Shown one piece after another: positions 16,759-25,502 of a stretch of 64,000 nucleotides of DNA. The DNA is from DASUXA01 sp036378155 (GTDB lineage: Bacteria > Actinomycetota > Actinomycetes > Mycobacteriales > Micromonosporaceae): assembly GCA_036378155.1 (NCBI GenBank), contig DASUXA010000109.1, forward strand, positions 1 to 64,000, in the 5' to 3' direction. The translations under genes and the position numbers were made by a program. The number at the start of each line of letters is the position of its first letter. Positions within the stretch are counted from its first letter, which is position 1. Under the pieces are notes generated by a model. It did not search any database, was not told the DNA's origin, and saw only the letters and a list, made by a program, of their open reading frames with translations.

Positions 16759-17718
16759 GTGGACGACACGAACCCGACCGTGCGGGCGCTGCTGTGCCTC
16801 CAGTTGCTCCAGGACGGTCCCGGTACCACCGCCCGCCGGCTGGCGGACAAGCTGGGCGTCTCCGAGCGCGCCGCCCGGCGGTACGTCAGCATCCTGCGCG
16901 AGGCGGGCATCCCGGTCGAGTCCGTGCGCGGACCGTACGGCGGCTACCGGGTCGGTCGCGGTCTGCGACTGCCGCCGCTGATGTTCACCGCCACCGAGGC
17001 GCTCGGGCTGGTCATGGCGGTGCTCGACGGTCACCACGACGCGAGCGATCCGACCAGCCCGGTCGGGAGCGCGCTGAACAAGATCATGCGGGCGCTTCCG
17101 GAGCCGGTCGCCGCCCAGGCGCAGGCCGTCCGTCGGACCACCGCGCCCGCGCCGGACCGTGCCGCCGCGCGTCCCGACTTCACGACCACGACCAGCCTCG
17201 TCCAGGCGTGCGTCGACCATCGACGGGTGCGGCTCGGGTACCGCTCCGAAGCCGGGTCCCAATGGGTCACCGAGGTCGAGCCGTGGGCGGTGGTGGTCCG
17301 CCACGGCCGGTGGTACCTGCTGTGTCTGACCCATCCCACCGGTGCCCGCCGGGCGTACCGGATCGACCGGGTCCACGCCGTGGACGTGCTCGACCAGACC
17401 TTCGACCCGCCCGCCGACCTCGATCCGGTCGCCGTTGTCGAGGAGCACCTCGCCGTCGGGTGGGAGTACGACGTCGACGTCGTCATCGACGCGCCGGTCG
17501 ACAGGGTGGCTCCCTGCATCCCCCGCGTGATGGGACGCCTCGAACCCGTCGACGCGGAGACCACCCGACTGGTCGGCAGCACCAGCAACCCGGCGTGGTA
17601 CGCCGAGCAACTCGTCGCGATCCGGGCGTCGTACCGCATCGTCAACTGCCCGGAGCTGCGGGAAGCCGCCCGCGTCCTCGGGCGGCGTCTGCTGGCCGCG
17701 GCCGAGCCGCCCCGGTGA
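16759..17718 (+). CDS. HTH/WYL domain transcriptional regulator
   Basis: A 319-residue regulator. The N-terminal winged helix (TTARRLADKLGVSERAARRY, about residues 17-40) is the HTH_11/DeoR type. The central WYL domain (about 140-205) contains RVRLGYRSEAG and RHGRWYLLCLT, and a C-terminal WCX-like extension follows. WYL domains sense nucleic acid or small ligands. The start is GTG with GAGGGA close upstream. It is divergent from the DinB-GNAT pair (62 nt gap), its most likely target along with itself. Confidence 0.85.
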   Translation: MDDTNPTVRALLCLQLLQDGPGTTARRLADKLGVSERAARRYVSILREAGIPVESVRGPYGGYRVGRGLRLPPLMFTATEALGLVMAVLDGHHDASDPTSPVGSALNKIMRALPEPVAAQAQAVRRTTAPAPDRAAARPDFTTTTSLVQACVDHRRVRLGYRSEAGSQWVTEVEPWAVVVRHGRWYLLCLTHPTGARRAYRIDRVHAVDVLDQTFDPPADLDPVAVVEEHLAVGWEYDVDVVIDAPVDRVAPCIPRVMGRLEPVDAETTRLVGSTSNPAWYAEQLVAIRASYRIVNCPELREAARVLGRRLLAAAEPPR

Positions 17719-17720
17719 GG

Positions 17721-17770
17721 TGCGGTGCGCTGCGATGCCCTGCGATGCCCTGCGCTGCGGTGCGGTTGCG
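17721..17770. repeat. Five degenerate 10-bp tandem units (TGCGNTGCNC)
   Basis: Immediately after the WYL gene stop come TGCGGTGCGC, TGCGATGCCC twice, TGCGCTGCGG and TGCGGTTGCG. The array fills most of the 67-bp gap between two convergent genes. It looks like replication slippage; no hairpin terminator is evident here. Confidence 0.6.
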
Positions 17771-17785
17771 GTCACGATCAGCGGG

Positions 17786-18160
17786 TCAACCGTCCGCGTC
17801 CAACTCCTCGACCAGCCGCCGAGGCGCGACCACCCGGTACGCGTCCTCGCACAACTCGGCGATCTCGGCCCAGTCGACGTCGCCGTCCATCCGTACCCCG
17901 AGCCACCCGCGATGCCCGACGTACGGGGGGCGGAACACCCGGTCCGGGCGCTCCGCGATCAGCTTCTGCTGAACACCCGGCGGTGCCGCGCACCACACGT
18001 GCGGGAACCCGTGCTCGTGGTGCCCGTCCGTCCAGAACGTCACGAACGCGGTCCTGCCCCGGACGAACCAGGTCGGCGCGCCGTGACTGAGGCGCTCCGT
18101 GACCTCGGGAAACCCGGTACAGATCGCGCGCAACTCGACGAGCGGGTCGTTGATCGCCAC
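17786..18160 (-). CDS. MmcQ/YjbR family protein
   Basis: A 124-residue protein of the MmcQ/YjbR family (double-wing fold). Typical segments are FPEVTERLSHGAPTWFV and PPYVGHRGWLGVRMD. Members are often called DNA-binding, but their role is not established. The start is GTG at 18160 with no Shine-Dalgarno upstream, so translation may be leaderless. It is divergent from the methyltransferase gene. Confidence 0.8.
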   Translation of the reverse strand: MAINDPLVELRAICTGFPEVTERLSHGAPTWFVRGRTAFVTFWTDGHHEHGFPHVWCAAPPGVQQKLIAERPDRVFRPPYVGHRGWLGVRMDGDVDWAEIAELCEDAYRVVAPRRLVEELDADG

Positions 18161-18290
18161 GATTCAGTATCGGTCGGTCGTGGCATGCGGACCCGGAGAA
18201 CCCCGTCCCGGGCGCGGACGCCCTCGGAGGGCCCCGCTGCGCACCCGGCTGGACCCCCGCGTCGTCGATCACGGACTACCGTGTCGGGAC

Positions 18291-18995
18291 GTGAGTGCCG
18301 ACGACTGGTTGACGAACACCCGCACCTCCTACGACACGGTCGCGGACAGCTACGCCGACCTGATGCGCGACGCCCTCGCCGACCTGCCGTACCTGCGCGC
18401 GGTCCTGCGGCTGTTCGCCGAACTGGTCGAGGCGGCGGGAGGCGGTCCGGTCGTGGACGTCGGCTGCGGTCCGGGACATGTCACGCGGTACCTGCACGAT
18501 CTGGGGGTCGACGCGTTCGGCATCGACCTGTCCCCCGGCATGGTCGAGACAGCCCGCCGCGAACATCCTGACCTGCGCTTCCAGGTGGGTTCGATGACCG
18601 ACCTCGACCTGCCCGATTCCTCCGTCGACGGTCTGCTCGCCTGGTACTCGCTCATCCACGTCCCCGACCACGAGGTCCCCGGCGTGGTCGCGCAGTTCCG
18701 CCGGGTGCTGCGCCCCGGCGGCGTCCTGCTGCTCGGCTTCCACGTCGGCGACGAGCCACGGCTGAAGACGCAGGGCTACGGGGGACATCCGATGAAGGTG
18801 TACATCCACCGCCGTCAGCCGACCCGCGTGGCGGCGTCGCTGGAGGACGCCGGATTGACAGTCGAGGCGCGGATGGTCCTCGCCTCGAACGACGGGTCAC
18901 CCGCCGGGATCGTGTTCGCTCGCCGCCCGGGCACACCTGAACCGCCCACGACCCGAATCCACGCCCCCGGAACCGCCGGCCACCGGGCGCCCTAG
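18291..18995 (+). CDS. Class I SAM-dependent methyltransferase
   Basis: A 234-residue methyltransferase. Motif I is VVDVGCGPGHVTRYL (about residues 58-72), followed by the acidic FGIDLSPGMV loop and motif IV-like GLLAWYSLIHVPD. It resembles the UbiE/Methyltransf_11 group. The substrate is unknown. I chose the GTG at 18291 from family length; its Shine-Dalgarno is weak. Its TAG stop shares the palindrome CTAG with the stop of the convergent SulP gene. Confidence 0.8.
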   Translation: MSADDWLTNTRTSYDTVADSYADLMRDALADLPYLRAVLRLFAELVEAAGGGPVVDVGCGPGHVTRYLHDLGVDAFGIDLSPGMVETARREHPDLRFQVGSMTDLDLPDSSVDGLLAWYSLIHVPDHEVPGVVAQFRRVLRPGGVLLLGFHVGDEPRLKTQGYGGHPMKVYIHRRQPTRVAASLEDAGLTVEARMVLASNDGSPAGIVFARRPGTPEPPTTRIHAPGTAGHRAP

Positions 18996-20725
18996 CCGAC
19001 CGGCGGACCGGCGGGGGACCTCGTCGCGGCGACGGCGTCGGCGAGTGTGCGGTGGTACTCGGGAGGCGGATCGGGACTGGCGACGGCGGCGATCATGTCG
19101 CGGACCTGCCCGATCTCCCCGGCGAGCAGCAGCCGTACGCCCCGCGCACGCAGGTCGGCGGCGAGCCGGCTGAGCATCCCGGCGGCGGTGACATCGACGA
19201 ACGGCATGGTCTCGCAGTCCAGTACCACAGCCCGCACGCCGTTGCCGTCGGCGGCGTGTTCGATCACGCCCCGGATGTGGTCGGCGTTGGCGAAGAACAC
19301 CCCCGACTCGACCCGCAGCACGGTGACCCCCGGTACGGTCCGGTCCTCCGGATGCACCGCCCGGTCAGCCCACTGACCTGCGCCGCCGGGGATCTCGCCG
19401 AGCACGGCGACGTGCGGCCTCGACGCCCGGTACAGCAGCAGCAGAAGCGATTCGGTCACGCCGATGACCAGCCCGGGCAGGGTGTCGAAGACCAGTACGC
19501 CCAGCATGGCGCCGATCGCGGCGAGGAAGTCGGCGCGGGCTGCCCAACCGTAGATGCGTCCGAGCCGCGCGGTGTACGTCCGGTACAGGGCGTGCAGGGC
19601 GCGAAAGTCGACCAGGTCGATCAGCGCCGCGACGACCACGGCGGCCAGCGTCGCCTCGGGCATGTCCTCGAACAGACCGGTCAACAGCAGCAGCGTGACC
19701 ACCGTCAGGGCGGCGACGACCAGCCCGGACGCCTGGGTGCGCGCCCCAGCCGACCGGTTCACGGCGGTCTTCGACAGCGAGCCGTTGACCACCATGCCGG
19801 ACGACAGACCGGCTGCCAGGTTCGCGGTACCGACACCGAACAGCTCACGGTTGAGGCTGATCGGCGGTCCGCCGCTCGCCGCGTACGTCTTCGCCGCGCC
19901 CAGGCCCTCGGCGAACCCGACCAGCATCACGCCCAGTGCGGGACCCGCGAGCGCGAGGTAGTCCTGCCCGGGCACGTGCGGTACCCCGAACGACGGGAGT
20001 CCGCCGCTGATCGGTCCGACGATGTCCACCCCGTGGTGCTGCAATCCGAAGGCGTGCACGGCGATGATGCCAGCCAGTACCACCACCAGCGGAGCGGGCG
20101 CCACGGGGGCGACACGACGCAGCACCAGCACCACCGCCAGCGATCCCAGTCCGACGACGACGGTCAGCCACTGCGCCTGACCCAGGTGGGTGACCAGGTG
20201 CCAGAGCTGGCGGAAGAAGTCCCCCTCGCCCTTGGGTACGCCCAGCAGTTTGGGGATTTGACCGACGATGATGGTCAGCGCCAGTCCGACGATGAAGCCC
20301 TTGAGGACCGGCTCGGAGATGAAGTTGGCGATGAATCCCAGCCGCAGCAGTCCCCCGACCACGGCGACGACCCCGGTCACCACGGCCAGGGTCGCGGTCA
20401 GCGCCGGGTACGCGTCCGGCTTGCCCGCCGCGACCTGCCCGACCGCAGCGGCGGACAGCGCGGCGGTCGCCGCCATCGGCCCGACGACCAGCTGCGTCGA
20501 GCTGCCGAACGCGGCGTACAGGAGCAGCGCGCCGGGAGCCGCGTACAGTCCGACGACGGGCGACACGCCGGCGATCGAGGCGTAGGCGAGCGCTTCCGGC
20601 ACCAGTACCGCCCACACCGTCAATCCGGCGACGACGTCGCCGCGCAGCCAGCCCGCCCGGTATCCGCGCAGCGAGGTGAACACCCGTCGCCGTGCCGAAG
20701 TCGCCCCCGCCTCGCCGGGGTTCAC
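18992..20725 (-). CDS. SulP family anion transporter with STAS domain
   Basis: A 577-residue inner-membrane transporter. The N-terminal two thirds hold about 10-12 hydrophobic segments, with signature stretches ASIAGVSPVVGLYA and GLSSGMVVNGSLSKTAVN. A cytoplasmic STAS domain covers about residues 455-560 (VLDCETMPFVDVTAAGML). SulP proteins carry sulfate, bicarbonate or dicarboxylates. It starts with GTG inside the stop of the alkyl sulfatase gene (GTGA overlap), so the two are translationally coupled. That context suggests sulfate, but the substrate is inferred. Confidence 0.9.
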   Translation of the reverse strand: MNPGEAGATSARRRVFTSLRGYRAGWLRGDVVAGLTVWAVLVPEALAYASIAGVSPVVGLYAAPGALLLYAAFGSSTQLVVGPMAATAALSAAAVGQVAAGKPDAYPALTATLAVVTGVVAVVGGLLRLGFIANFISEPVLKGFIVGLALTIIVGQIPKLLGVPKGEGDFFRQLWHLVTHLGQAQWLTVVVGLGSLAVVLVLRRVAPVAPAPLVVVLAGIIAVHAFGLQHHGVDIVGPISGGLPSFGVPHVPGQDYLALAGPALGVMLVGFAEGLGAAKTYAASGGPPISLNRELFGVGTANLAAGLSSGMVVNGSLSKTAVNRSAGARTQASGLVVAALTVVTLLLLTGLFEDMPEATLAAVVVAALIDLVDFRALHALYRTYTARLGRIYGWAARADFLAAIGAMLGVLVFDTLPGLVIGVTESLLLLLYRASRPHVAVLGEIPGGAGQWADRAVHPEDRTVPGVTVLRVESGVFFANADHIRGVIEHAADGNGVRAVVLDCETMPFVDVTAAGMLSRLAADLRARGVRLLLAGEIGQVRDMIAAVASPDPPPEYHRTLADAVAATRSPAGPPVG

Positions 20726-22533
20726 GGGGTGACGATCGGGAAGTCCCGGTCGGGGGTGTCGAGCAGGGCGGTCAGCCTGCCGAGTACCGCCGGGTCGCCG
20801 GTGTGCCCGATCCCGTCCGGGCGGTGCCCGGCGAGCAGCCCCACCAGTTGCGGCTTGGTCAACGTGAGCGTCAGGTCGGCGGCGTCCCCGCCCCTCGGGT
20901 TGTGGGTCTGGATCAGCGCGCCGTTCGACAGCGTCAGTCGCACGGTGGTACCGGTGTCGGTGAACCGCCAGTCGATCACCAGGGACTCGCTCGCCGCGCG
21001 GGGACCGTCGACGCGGATCGCCAGGCTGTCGAACAGTTGCTCGACGGTCAGCGCCTGCGCCATTCCCGCCGCCAGGTGCGGAATCGGGGTGGCTCGGACG
21101 CCCTCGCGAAGTTCGAGTGCCCCGCTGAGGTAGAAGTTGCGCCAGGTGGCGTTTTCGGCGCCGTACCCGAGCCGCTCGTACACGCCGGCGAGGGCGTCGC
21201 GGGCGGCGGTGTCGTCCGGGTCGGCGAACACGGCATGGGTGAGCAGTTCGGCGGCGAACCGCAGGTCACCGGAGTCCGCGTAGGAGCGTGCCTTGTCCAG
21301 CACCGCCCGCTGCCCGCCGATCACCTCGACGTACCGGGTGGCGGCGGCGCGCGGCGGGTGCCGCCACAGCGACGTCGGATTGCCGTCGAACCATCCCATG
21401 TACCGCTGGTAGACGGCTTTCACGTTGTGGCTGACCGATCCGTAGTAGCCGCGCGCGTGCCACGCCGCCTCCAAGGCGGGCGGCAACTGGATGTCCTCGG
21501 CGATCTCCGCGCCGGTCGCGCCGCTGTTGAGCATCCGCAACGTCTGGTCGTGCAGGTAGGCGTACAGGTCGCGCTGCTGGGACAGGTACCGGACCACGTT
21601 CTCGGTGCCCCACGTCGGCCAGTGGTGCGAGGCGAACGCGACGTCGGTGTCGTCGGCGAACAGTTCGATCGCCTCGTTCAGGTACCGGGACCAGGCCCGC
21701 GCGTCGCGCACCAGCGCGCCGCGCAGAGTCAGCAGGTTGTGCAGGTTGTGGGTGGCGTTCTCCGCCATGCACAGCGCGCGCCGGTCCGGGAAGTGGAAGT
21801 TCATTTCGGCGGGAGCCTCGGTACCGGGCGTGATCTGGAAGACGATCCGCACCCCGTCGATCGTCTCCTGCTGTCCGGTGCGAGTGATGTCGACGGTCGG
21901 GTCGAGCAGCCCCACCGAACCCGTCGACACCGCCATACCGAGCCCGATGCCGACCTGCCCCGTCGGGCTGCGGTCGAGGCTCGTCCCGTACTGGTAGGTC
22001 GCCCGACGGCTCATCGCCCCACCGGCGTACACATTTTCCGAGACGGCGTACCCGAGGAAACCCTGCGGGGCGAGGATCGGCACGTCACCGGCGCCGTCCG
22101 GCAGCACGCCCCGGACGCCGCCGAAATGATCCAGGTGGGAATGGGTGTAGATGACGCCGGTGACCGGGCGGTCGCCGCGATTCCTGCGGTACAGCGCAAG
22201 GCTCGCCGCCGCGCACTCGGTGGAGATCAGCGGGTCGATGACGATCACCCCGGTGTCGCCCTCGACGAGGGTCATGTTCGACAGGTCCATGCCCCGGACC
22301 TGGTAGATGCCGTCGGTCACCTGGAACAGTCCGTGCGTGGCACACAGCCGCGCCTGCCGCCACAGGCTCGGATTCACCGTGTCGGGGCGGTCGCCGTCCA
22401 GGTACGAGTACGCCCGCAGGTCCCAGACCGCCCGACCGTCGGCCGCCTGTACCACGCACGGGTCGAGCGCGTCGATCCGACCGCGCTCGGCGTTCTCGAC
22501 ATCGGTCCGGTCTTCGAACAGCAGATCGGTCAT
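20722..22533 (-). CDS. Alkyl sulfatase (SdsA1-like metallo-beta-lactamase fold)
   Basis: A 603-residue type III alkyl sulfatase that would hydrolyse sulfate esters such as alkyl sulfates using two zinc ions. The metallo-beta-lactamase motif is THSHLDHFGG. Other family markers are NATHNLHNLLTLRGALVRD and FASHHWPTWG. A C-terminal SCP2-like domain (about residues 480-600) completes the SdsA1 architecture. There is no signal peptide. The ATG at 22533 has only a G-rich stretch upstream. It is coupled to the SulP transporter and divergent from a DUF1254 gene. Confidence 0.9.
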   Translation of the reverse strand: MTDLLFEDRTDVENAERGRIDALDPCVVQAADGRAVWDLRAYSYLDGDRPDTVNPSLWRQARLCATHGLFQVTDGIYQVRGMDLSNMTLVEGDTGVIVIDPLISTECAAASLALYRRNRGDRPVTGVIYTHSHLDHFGGVRGVLPDGAGDVPILAPQGFLGYAVSENVYAGGAMSRRATYQYGTSLDRSPTGQVGIGLGMAVSTGSVGLLDPTVDITRTGQQETIDGVRIVFQITPGTEAPAEMNFHFPDRRALCMAENATHNLHNLLTLRGALVRDARAWSRYLNEAIELFADDTDVAFASHHWPTWGTENVVRYLSQQRDLYAYLHDQTLRMLNSGATGAEIAEDIQLPPALEAAWHARGYYGSVSHNVKAVYQRYMGWFDGNPTSLWRHPPRAAATRYVEVIGGQRAVLDKARSYADSGDLRFAAELLTHAVFADPDDTAARDALAGVYERLGYGAENATWRNFYLSGALELREGVRATPIPHLAAGMAQALTVEQLFDSLAIRVDGPRAASESLVIDWRFTDTGTTVRLTLSNGALIQTHNPRGGDAADLTLTLTKPQLVGLLAGHRPDGIGHTGDPAVLGRLTALLDTPDRDFPIVTP

Positions 22534-22858
22534 CACACGCCCCCAAGTGGAGTGGATCCGGGCGTACCAGGGCACCAACGGCTCACGGCGATCCGCTGTC
22601 GTCGCCCTACCCAGGCAATATCCGCCGTGCTGTCGCCCGGTCGCCTCACCCGTCGCAGGTGAGGCGGACGAACCCGGGCGTCGGATTCGCGGCCGGGACG
22701 GCGGTCGCGCGAAATTCCGGGGCGCCACGGGCTGCCGCCGGATTCCTCGAAACAGCGTGGGGCGACCGGGTGCCGCCATAGAGTCTGAAACGTAGGAACC
22801 GGACGCGCACCGCCAGCGGATGCGACGACCGACCTCCCATTCCAGACGAGGTGCCGAG
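22534..22858. other. Divergent promoter region, alkyl sulfatase / DUF1254
   Basis: These 325 bp separate two divergent genes and carry no credible gene. They include the inverted repeat at 22642-22666 and several stretches of lower GC than the flanks. Confidence 0.5.
22642..22666. promoter_or_regulatory. Inverted repeat CGCCTCACC-N7-GGTGAGGCG
   Basis: A perfect 9-bp inverted repeat with a 7-nt centre, about 110 bp from the sulfatase start and 190 bp from the DUF1254 start. Its position between divergent promoters suits an operator for a dimeric regulator. A hairpin role is also possible. Confidence 0.45.
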
Positions 22859-24292
22859 ATGACCACTCTGGAAACCACCCGGGTACACGACGAAATCGCC
22901 GCGCTCGCCGACAGCGAATTGGCTGAGCTGACGAAACTCGCGTTCTTCTGGGGCATGCATCCGGTCGGCGTGTACCAGATGCGGTACGTGTTCAGCCAGT
23001 TCACCGATAATCCGCTGTACGTGGGTGAAGGACGCCTGCGGTGGCACCGCACCCCACTGACCGCCGACGATCGCAGCGTCACCACGCCCAACGCGACCAC
23101 GCTGTACGGTTTCGCGTTCTTCGACCTGTCCCGGGAGCCCGCGGTGATCGTCACTCCCGCGGTACCGGACCGGTACTTCAGCGTCCAGGCAGCCGACCAG
23201 TACCCTCGCTGGTACCTGATGATCGGTAACCAGTTCACCGGTCGCGATCCGCAGACCCACCTGATCGTCGGCCCGAACTACACCGGTCCGTACCCGGACG
23301 ACCTCCCGGCAGCCCACATCCATCCCGCACCGTCCAACGTCGCCTGCGTCGCGGTGCGGTACGCGCTGGAAAGCACCGACCCCGACGAACTCGCCGCGGT
23401 GAACGCGTTGATGGATCAGACGTCGGCGCTGCCGCTGAGCGTGTGGGAGGCGAACGGTCGCCGGGCACTGCGCGCCGAGGACCAGCAGGCGGTGCCGGCA
23501 CGGCACGCCGTCATCGACCGGATGCCGCACCTCGTCGCGATCGCCGAGAACCTCACCGGACTCGACCTGCTCCGCATGGTCAGCCTGGTCCTCAACGATC
23601 CGACCATGACCCCGCGCGGCGACTCGATCCACGACGTCGACGCCCGCCACCAACTCGCCCGGCTCGGACTTCGACCGGGCGTCCGGTTCGACCCCGGTTG
23701 GCTGACCGACCGTCAGAAAGCGGTCGTCGAAGCGGCTTTCGCCGAGGCGAAGCAGCAGAGCGAACAGCATGTACGGTCCGAAACCCCGGAAGTGAGCGGG
23801 CACTGGCGGCTGGCCGGCGCCGAGCTGATGCCCGACATCAACGACTTCGTCAAACAGGCTTACTACGGACTGACCGCGATCGGCGCTCCGGTCGACGTCC
23901 GGTCCCACGCGGCTTTCATGGGATTCGTGGACGCGGACAACCAGCCGTTGTCCGGCGACCACCGGTACACCATCACGTTCGCGATGGACGACCTGCCGCC
24001 GGTCACCGAGTTCTGGGAACTGCCGCTGTACGACCTGAACGGCTACCTCGTCGACAACGCCATCAACCGGTACTCGATCAACAGCTACATGCTCGATCGC
24101 GGCGAGCTGCACATCGAGGACGGCAAAGTCGTGGTGTACGTCCAACGCGACCGCCCAACCGAGCCAAATCAGCTCGCGAACTGGCTTCCCGCACCCGACG
24201 GTCCGTTCCGTTTCGCCTTCCGGTACTACGGACCGAAAGGCAGCGTGGTCGACGGCAGGTACCGGATGCCGGCGATCGTCCGGACGGCGTGA
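22859..24292 (+). CDS. DUF1254/DUF1214 domain protein (paralogue)
   Basis: A 477-residue protein. The N-terminal DUF1254 part has AFFWGMHPVGVYQMRYVF and TTPNATTLYGFAFFDLS. The C-terminal DUF1214 part ends with FWELPLYDLNGYLVDNAIN and LANWLPAPDGPFRFAFRYYG. It has the same layout as the protein at 9585-10985 but clearly different sequence. The ATG follows GAGGTG. GC content is visibly below the window average. Its function is unknown; no signal peptide. Confidence 0.8.
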   Translation: MTTLETTRVHDEIAALADSELAELTKLAFFWGMHPVGVYQMRYVFSQFTDNPLYVGEGRLRWHRTPLTADDRSVTTPNATTLYGFAFFDLSREPAVIVTPAVPDRYFSVQAADQYPRWYLMIGNQFTGRDPQTHLIVGPNYTGPYPDDLPAAHIHPAPSNVACVAVRYALESTDPDELAAVNALMDQTSALPLSVWEANGRRALRAEDQQAVPARHAVIDRMPHLVAIAENLTGLDLLRMVSLVLNDPTMTPRGDSIHDVDARHQLARLGLRPGVRFDPGWLTDRQKAVVEAAFAEAKQQSEQHVRSETPEVSGHWRLAGAELMPDINDFVKQAYYGLTAIGAPVDVRSHAAFMGFVDADNQPLSGDHRYTITFAMDDLPPVTEFWELPLYDLNGYLVDNAINRYSINSYMLDRGELHIEDGKVVVYVQRDRPTEPNQLANWLPAPDGPFRFAFRYYGPKGSVVDGRYRMPAIVRTA

Positions 24293-24353
24293 CGCCCGTC
24301 GCGCATGTGGTGTCCGCAAAGGACGCAGTTATCGATCTTGCCCCGATCACGGC

Positions 24354-24384
24354 GCAGTCCGCGCTTGACCGGTCAACGGACTGC
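24354..24384. promoter_or_regulatory. Nested dyad upstream of the methyltransferase
   Basis: The palindrome TTGACCGGTCAA (24365-24376) is enclosed by GCAGTCCG (24354-24361) and CGGACTGC (24377-24384). The structure starts 62 nt past the DUF1254 stop and ends 33 nt before the methyltransferase ATG. It could be an operator, or a terminator for the upstream gene, since a long hairpin can form with a 3-nt bulge. Confidence 0.45.
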
Positions 24385-24416
24385 CAGCGCGGCACGACGT
24401 CGATGACAATGGCCGA

Positions 24417-25226
24417 ATGGCCGAGCTTTCGTTCCGTCGGGATCTGTACCGGGGAACCGCCGAGGACTATGACCGCTACCGGGTGCCGTACCCGCAGGAG
24501 CTGACCACTCATCTCGCGGAACGACGCGCCGCCACCGCGCGGCGACGACTGCTCGATCTTGCCTGCGGCACCGGGCAGATCGCGTTTGCCCTGAGCACCC
24601 GGTTCGATGAGGTCTGGGCCGTCGACCAGGAGCCGGACATGGTCGATATGGTCAGGAAGAAAGCAGCGGCGGCGGGCATCGCCAACATCCGTCCGGTGAT
24701 CTGCGCCGCCGAAACGTTGTCCGCGCCGGACGAGTCCTTCGACCTGATCGCCATCGGCAACGCCTTCCACCGCCTACCTCGCGAAACCGTCGCCGCTGCC
24801 GCCTTGCGATGGTTGCGACCAGGGCGCTTCCTCGCTCTGTTGTGGGGCGGGAGCCCATGGGACAACGAGGCGCCGTGGCAGCAGGCGATGAAGCAGACCG
24901 TGGACCGGTGGATGACCCGGATGCACGCCGACGACCGCATCCCATCCGGCTATGAACAGACGCGACACTCCCGACCCGACCTGGACGTGCTCAAGGACGC
25001 GGGCTTCGACTTCGCCGGCTCCTACACCTTTCCGATCACATTCGACTGGACCCTTCACACGCTGACAGGTTTCGTGTTGTCTACCTCGGTACTGTCGCGG
25101 CAGGTCCTCCGCGACCGCCTTCCGGAATTCGAGGAAGATCTCGCGAATGCCGTGCGTCCCTGGGAGTCCGACGGCAGATTGCGGCAAGTGATCCGGTTCA
25201 CGTACGAGCTGGCACGCCGACCATAA
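24417..25226 (+). CDS. Class I SAM-dependent methyltransferase
   Basis: A 269-residue methyltransferase. Motif I is LLDLACGTGQIAFAL (about residues 45-59), then VWAVDQEPDMVDMV and FDLIAIGNAFHRL. This is the Methyltransf_11/25 pattern. There is no Shine-Dalgarno before the ATG, so the transcript may be leaderless. GC content is lower than that of neighbouring core genes, which suggests more recent acquisition. The substrate is unknown. Confidence 0.8.
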   Translation: MAELSFRRDLYRGTAEDYDRYRVPYPQELTTHLAERRAATARRRLLDLACGTGQIAFALSTRFDEVWAVDQEPDMVDMVRKKAAAAGIANIRPVICAAETLSAPDESFDLIAIGNAFHRLPRETVAAAALRWLRPGRFLALLWGGSPWDNEAPWQQAMKQTVDRWMTRMHADDRIPSGYEQTRHSRPDLDVLKDAGFDFAGSYTFPITFDWTLHTLTGFVLSTSVLSRQVLRDRLPEFEEDLANAVRPWESDGRLRQVIRFTYELARRP

Positions 25227-25326
25227 AAGAGACTCGCGACGATTCAATCGCCGATCGGCGCATGTCGTTTTGTGAGGGACGCTGGAACGCGCTGGTCGAG
25301 ACATCGTCGCCGAGCGACAGCCAGGT

Positions 25327-25353
25327 CACGGTGGGCCGGGCGGGACTCGAACC
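25327..25353. repeat. 27-bp duplicate of the tRNA-Ile2 3' end (att-like)
   Basis: The 27 bp are identical to 26668-26694, which covers the T-arm and acceptor 3' strand of the tRNA gene plus a few bases beyond it. The rest of the tRNA is missing here, so this is not a functional tRNA. Such duplications mark the far end of elements integrated by site-specific recombination into tRNA genes. An 11-bp partial copy (GGTGGGCCGGG) follows at about 25356. Confidence 0.75.
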
Positions 25354-25502
25354 GTGGTGGGCCGGGGGTTCGCGCTCCGCCGGATTACCGCCGAACCCTG
25401 GCGCCAATGCAGGTAGTTGGCAGTTGCCGCATTGGCGCATTCGGCGACTCGCGTTACTGTCCCCAACTGACGTTGCCGGGTCTGCCGCTTCCGGGAGTCG
25501 CC

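Noticed and set aside
25327..25353. A second tRNA gene
   Set aside because: Only the 3' 27 bp are present; the anticodon and D arms are missing.
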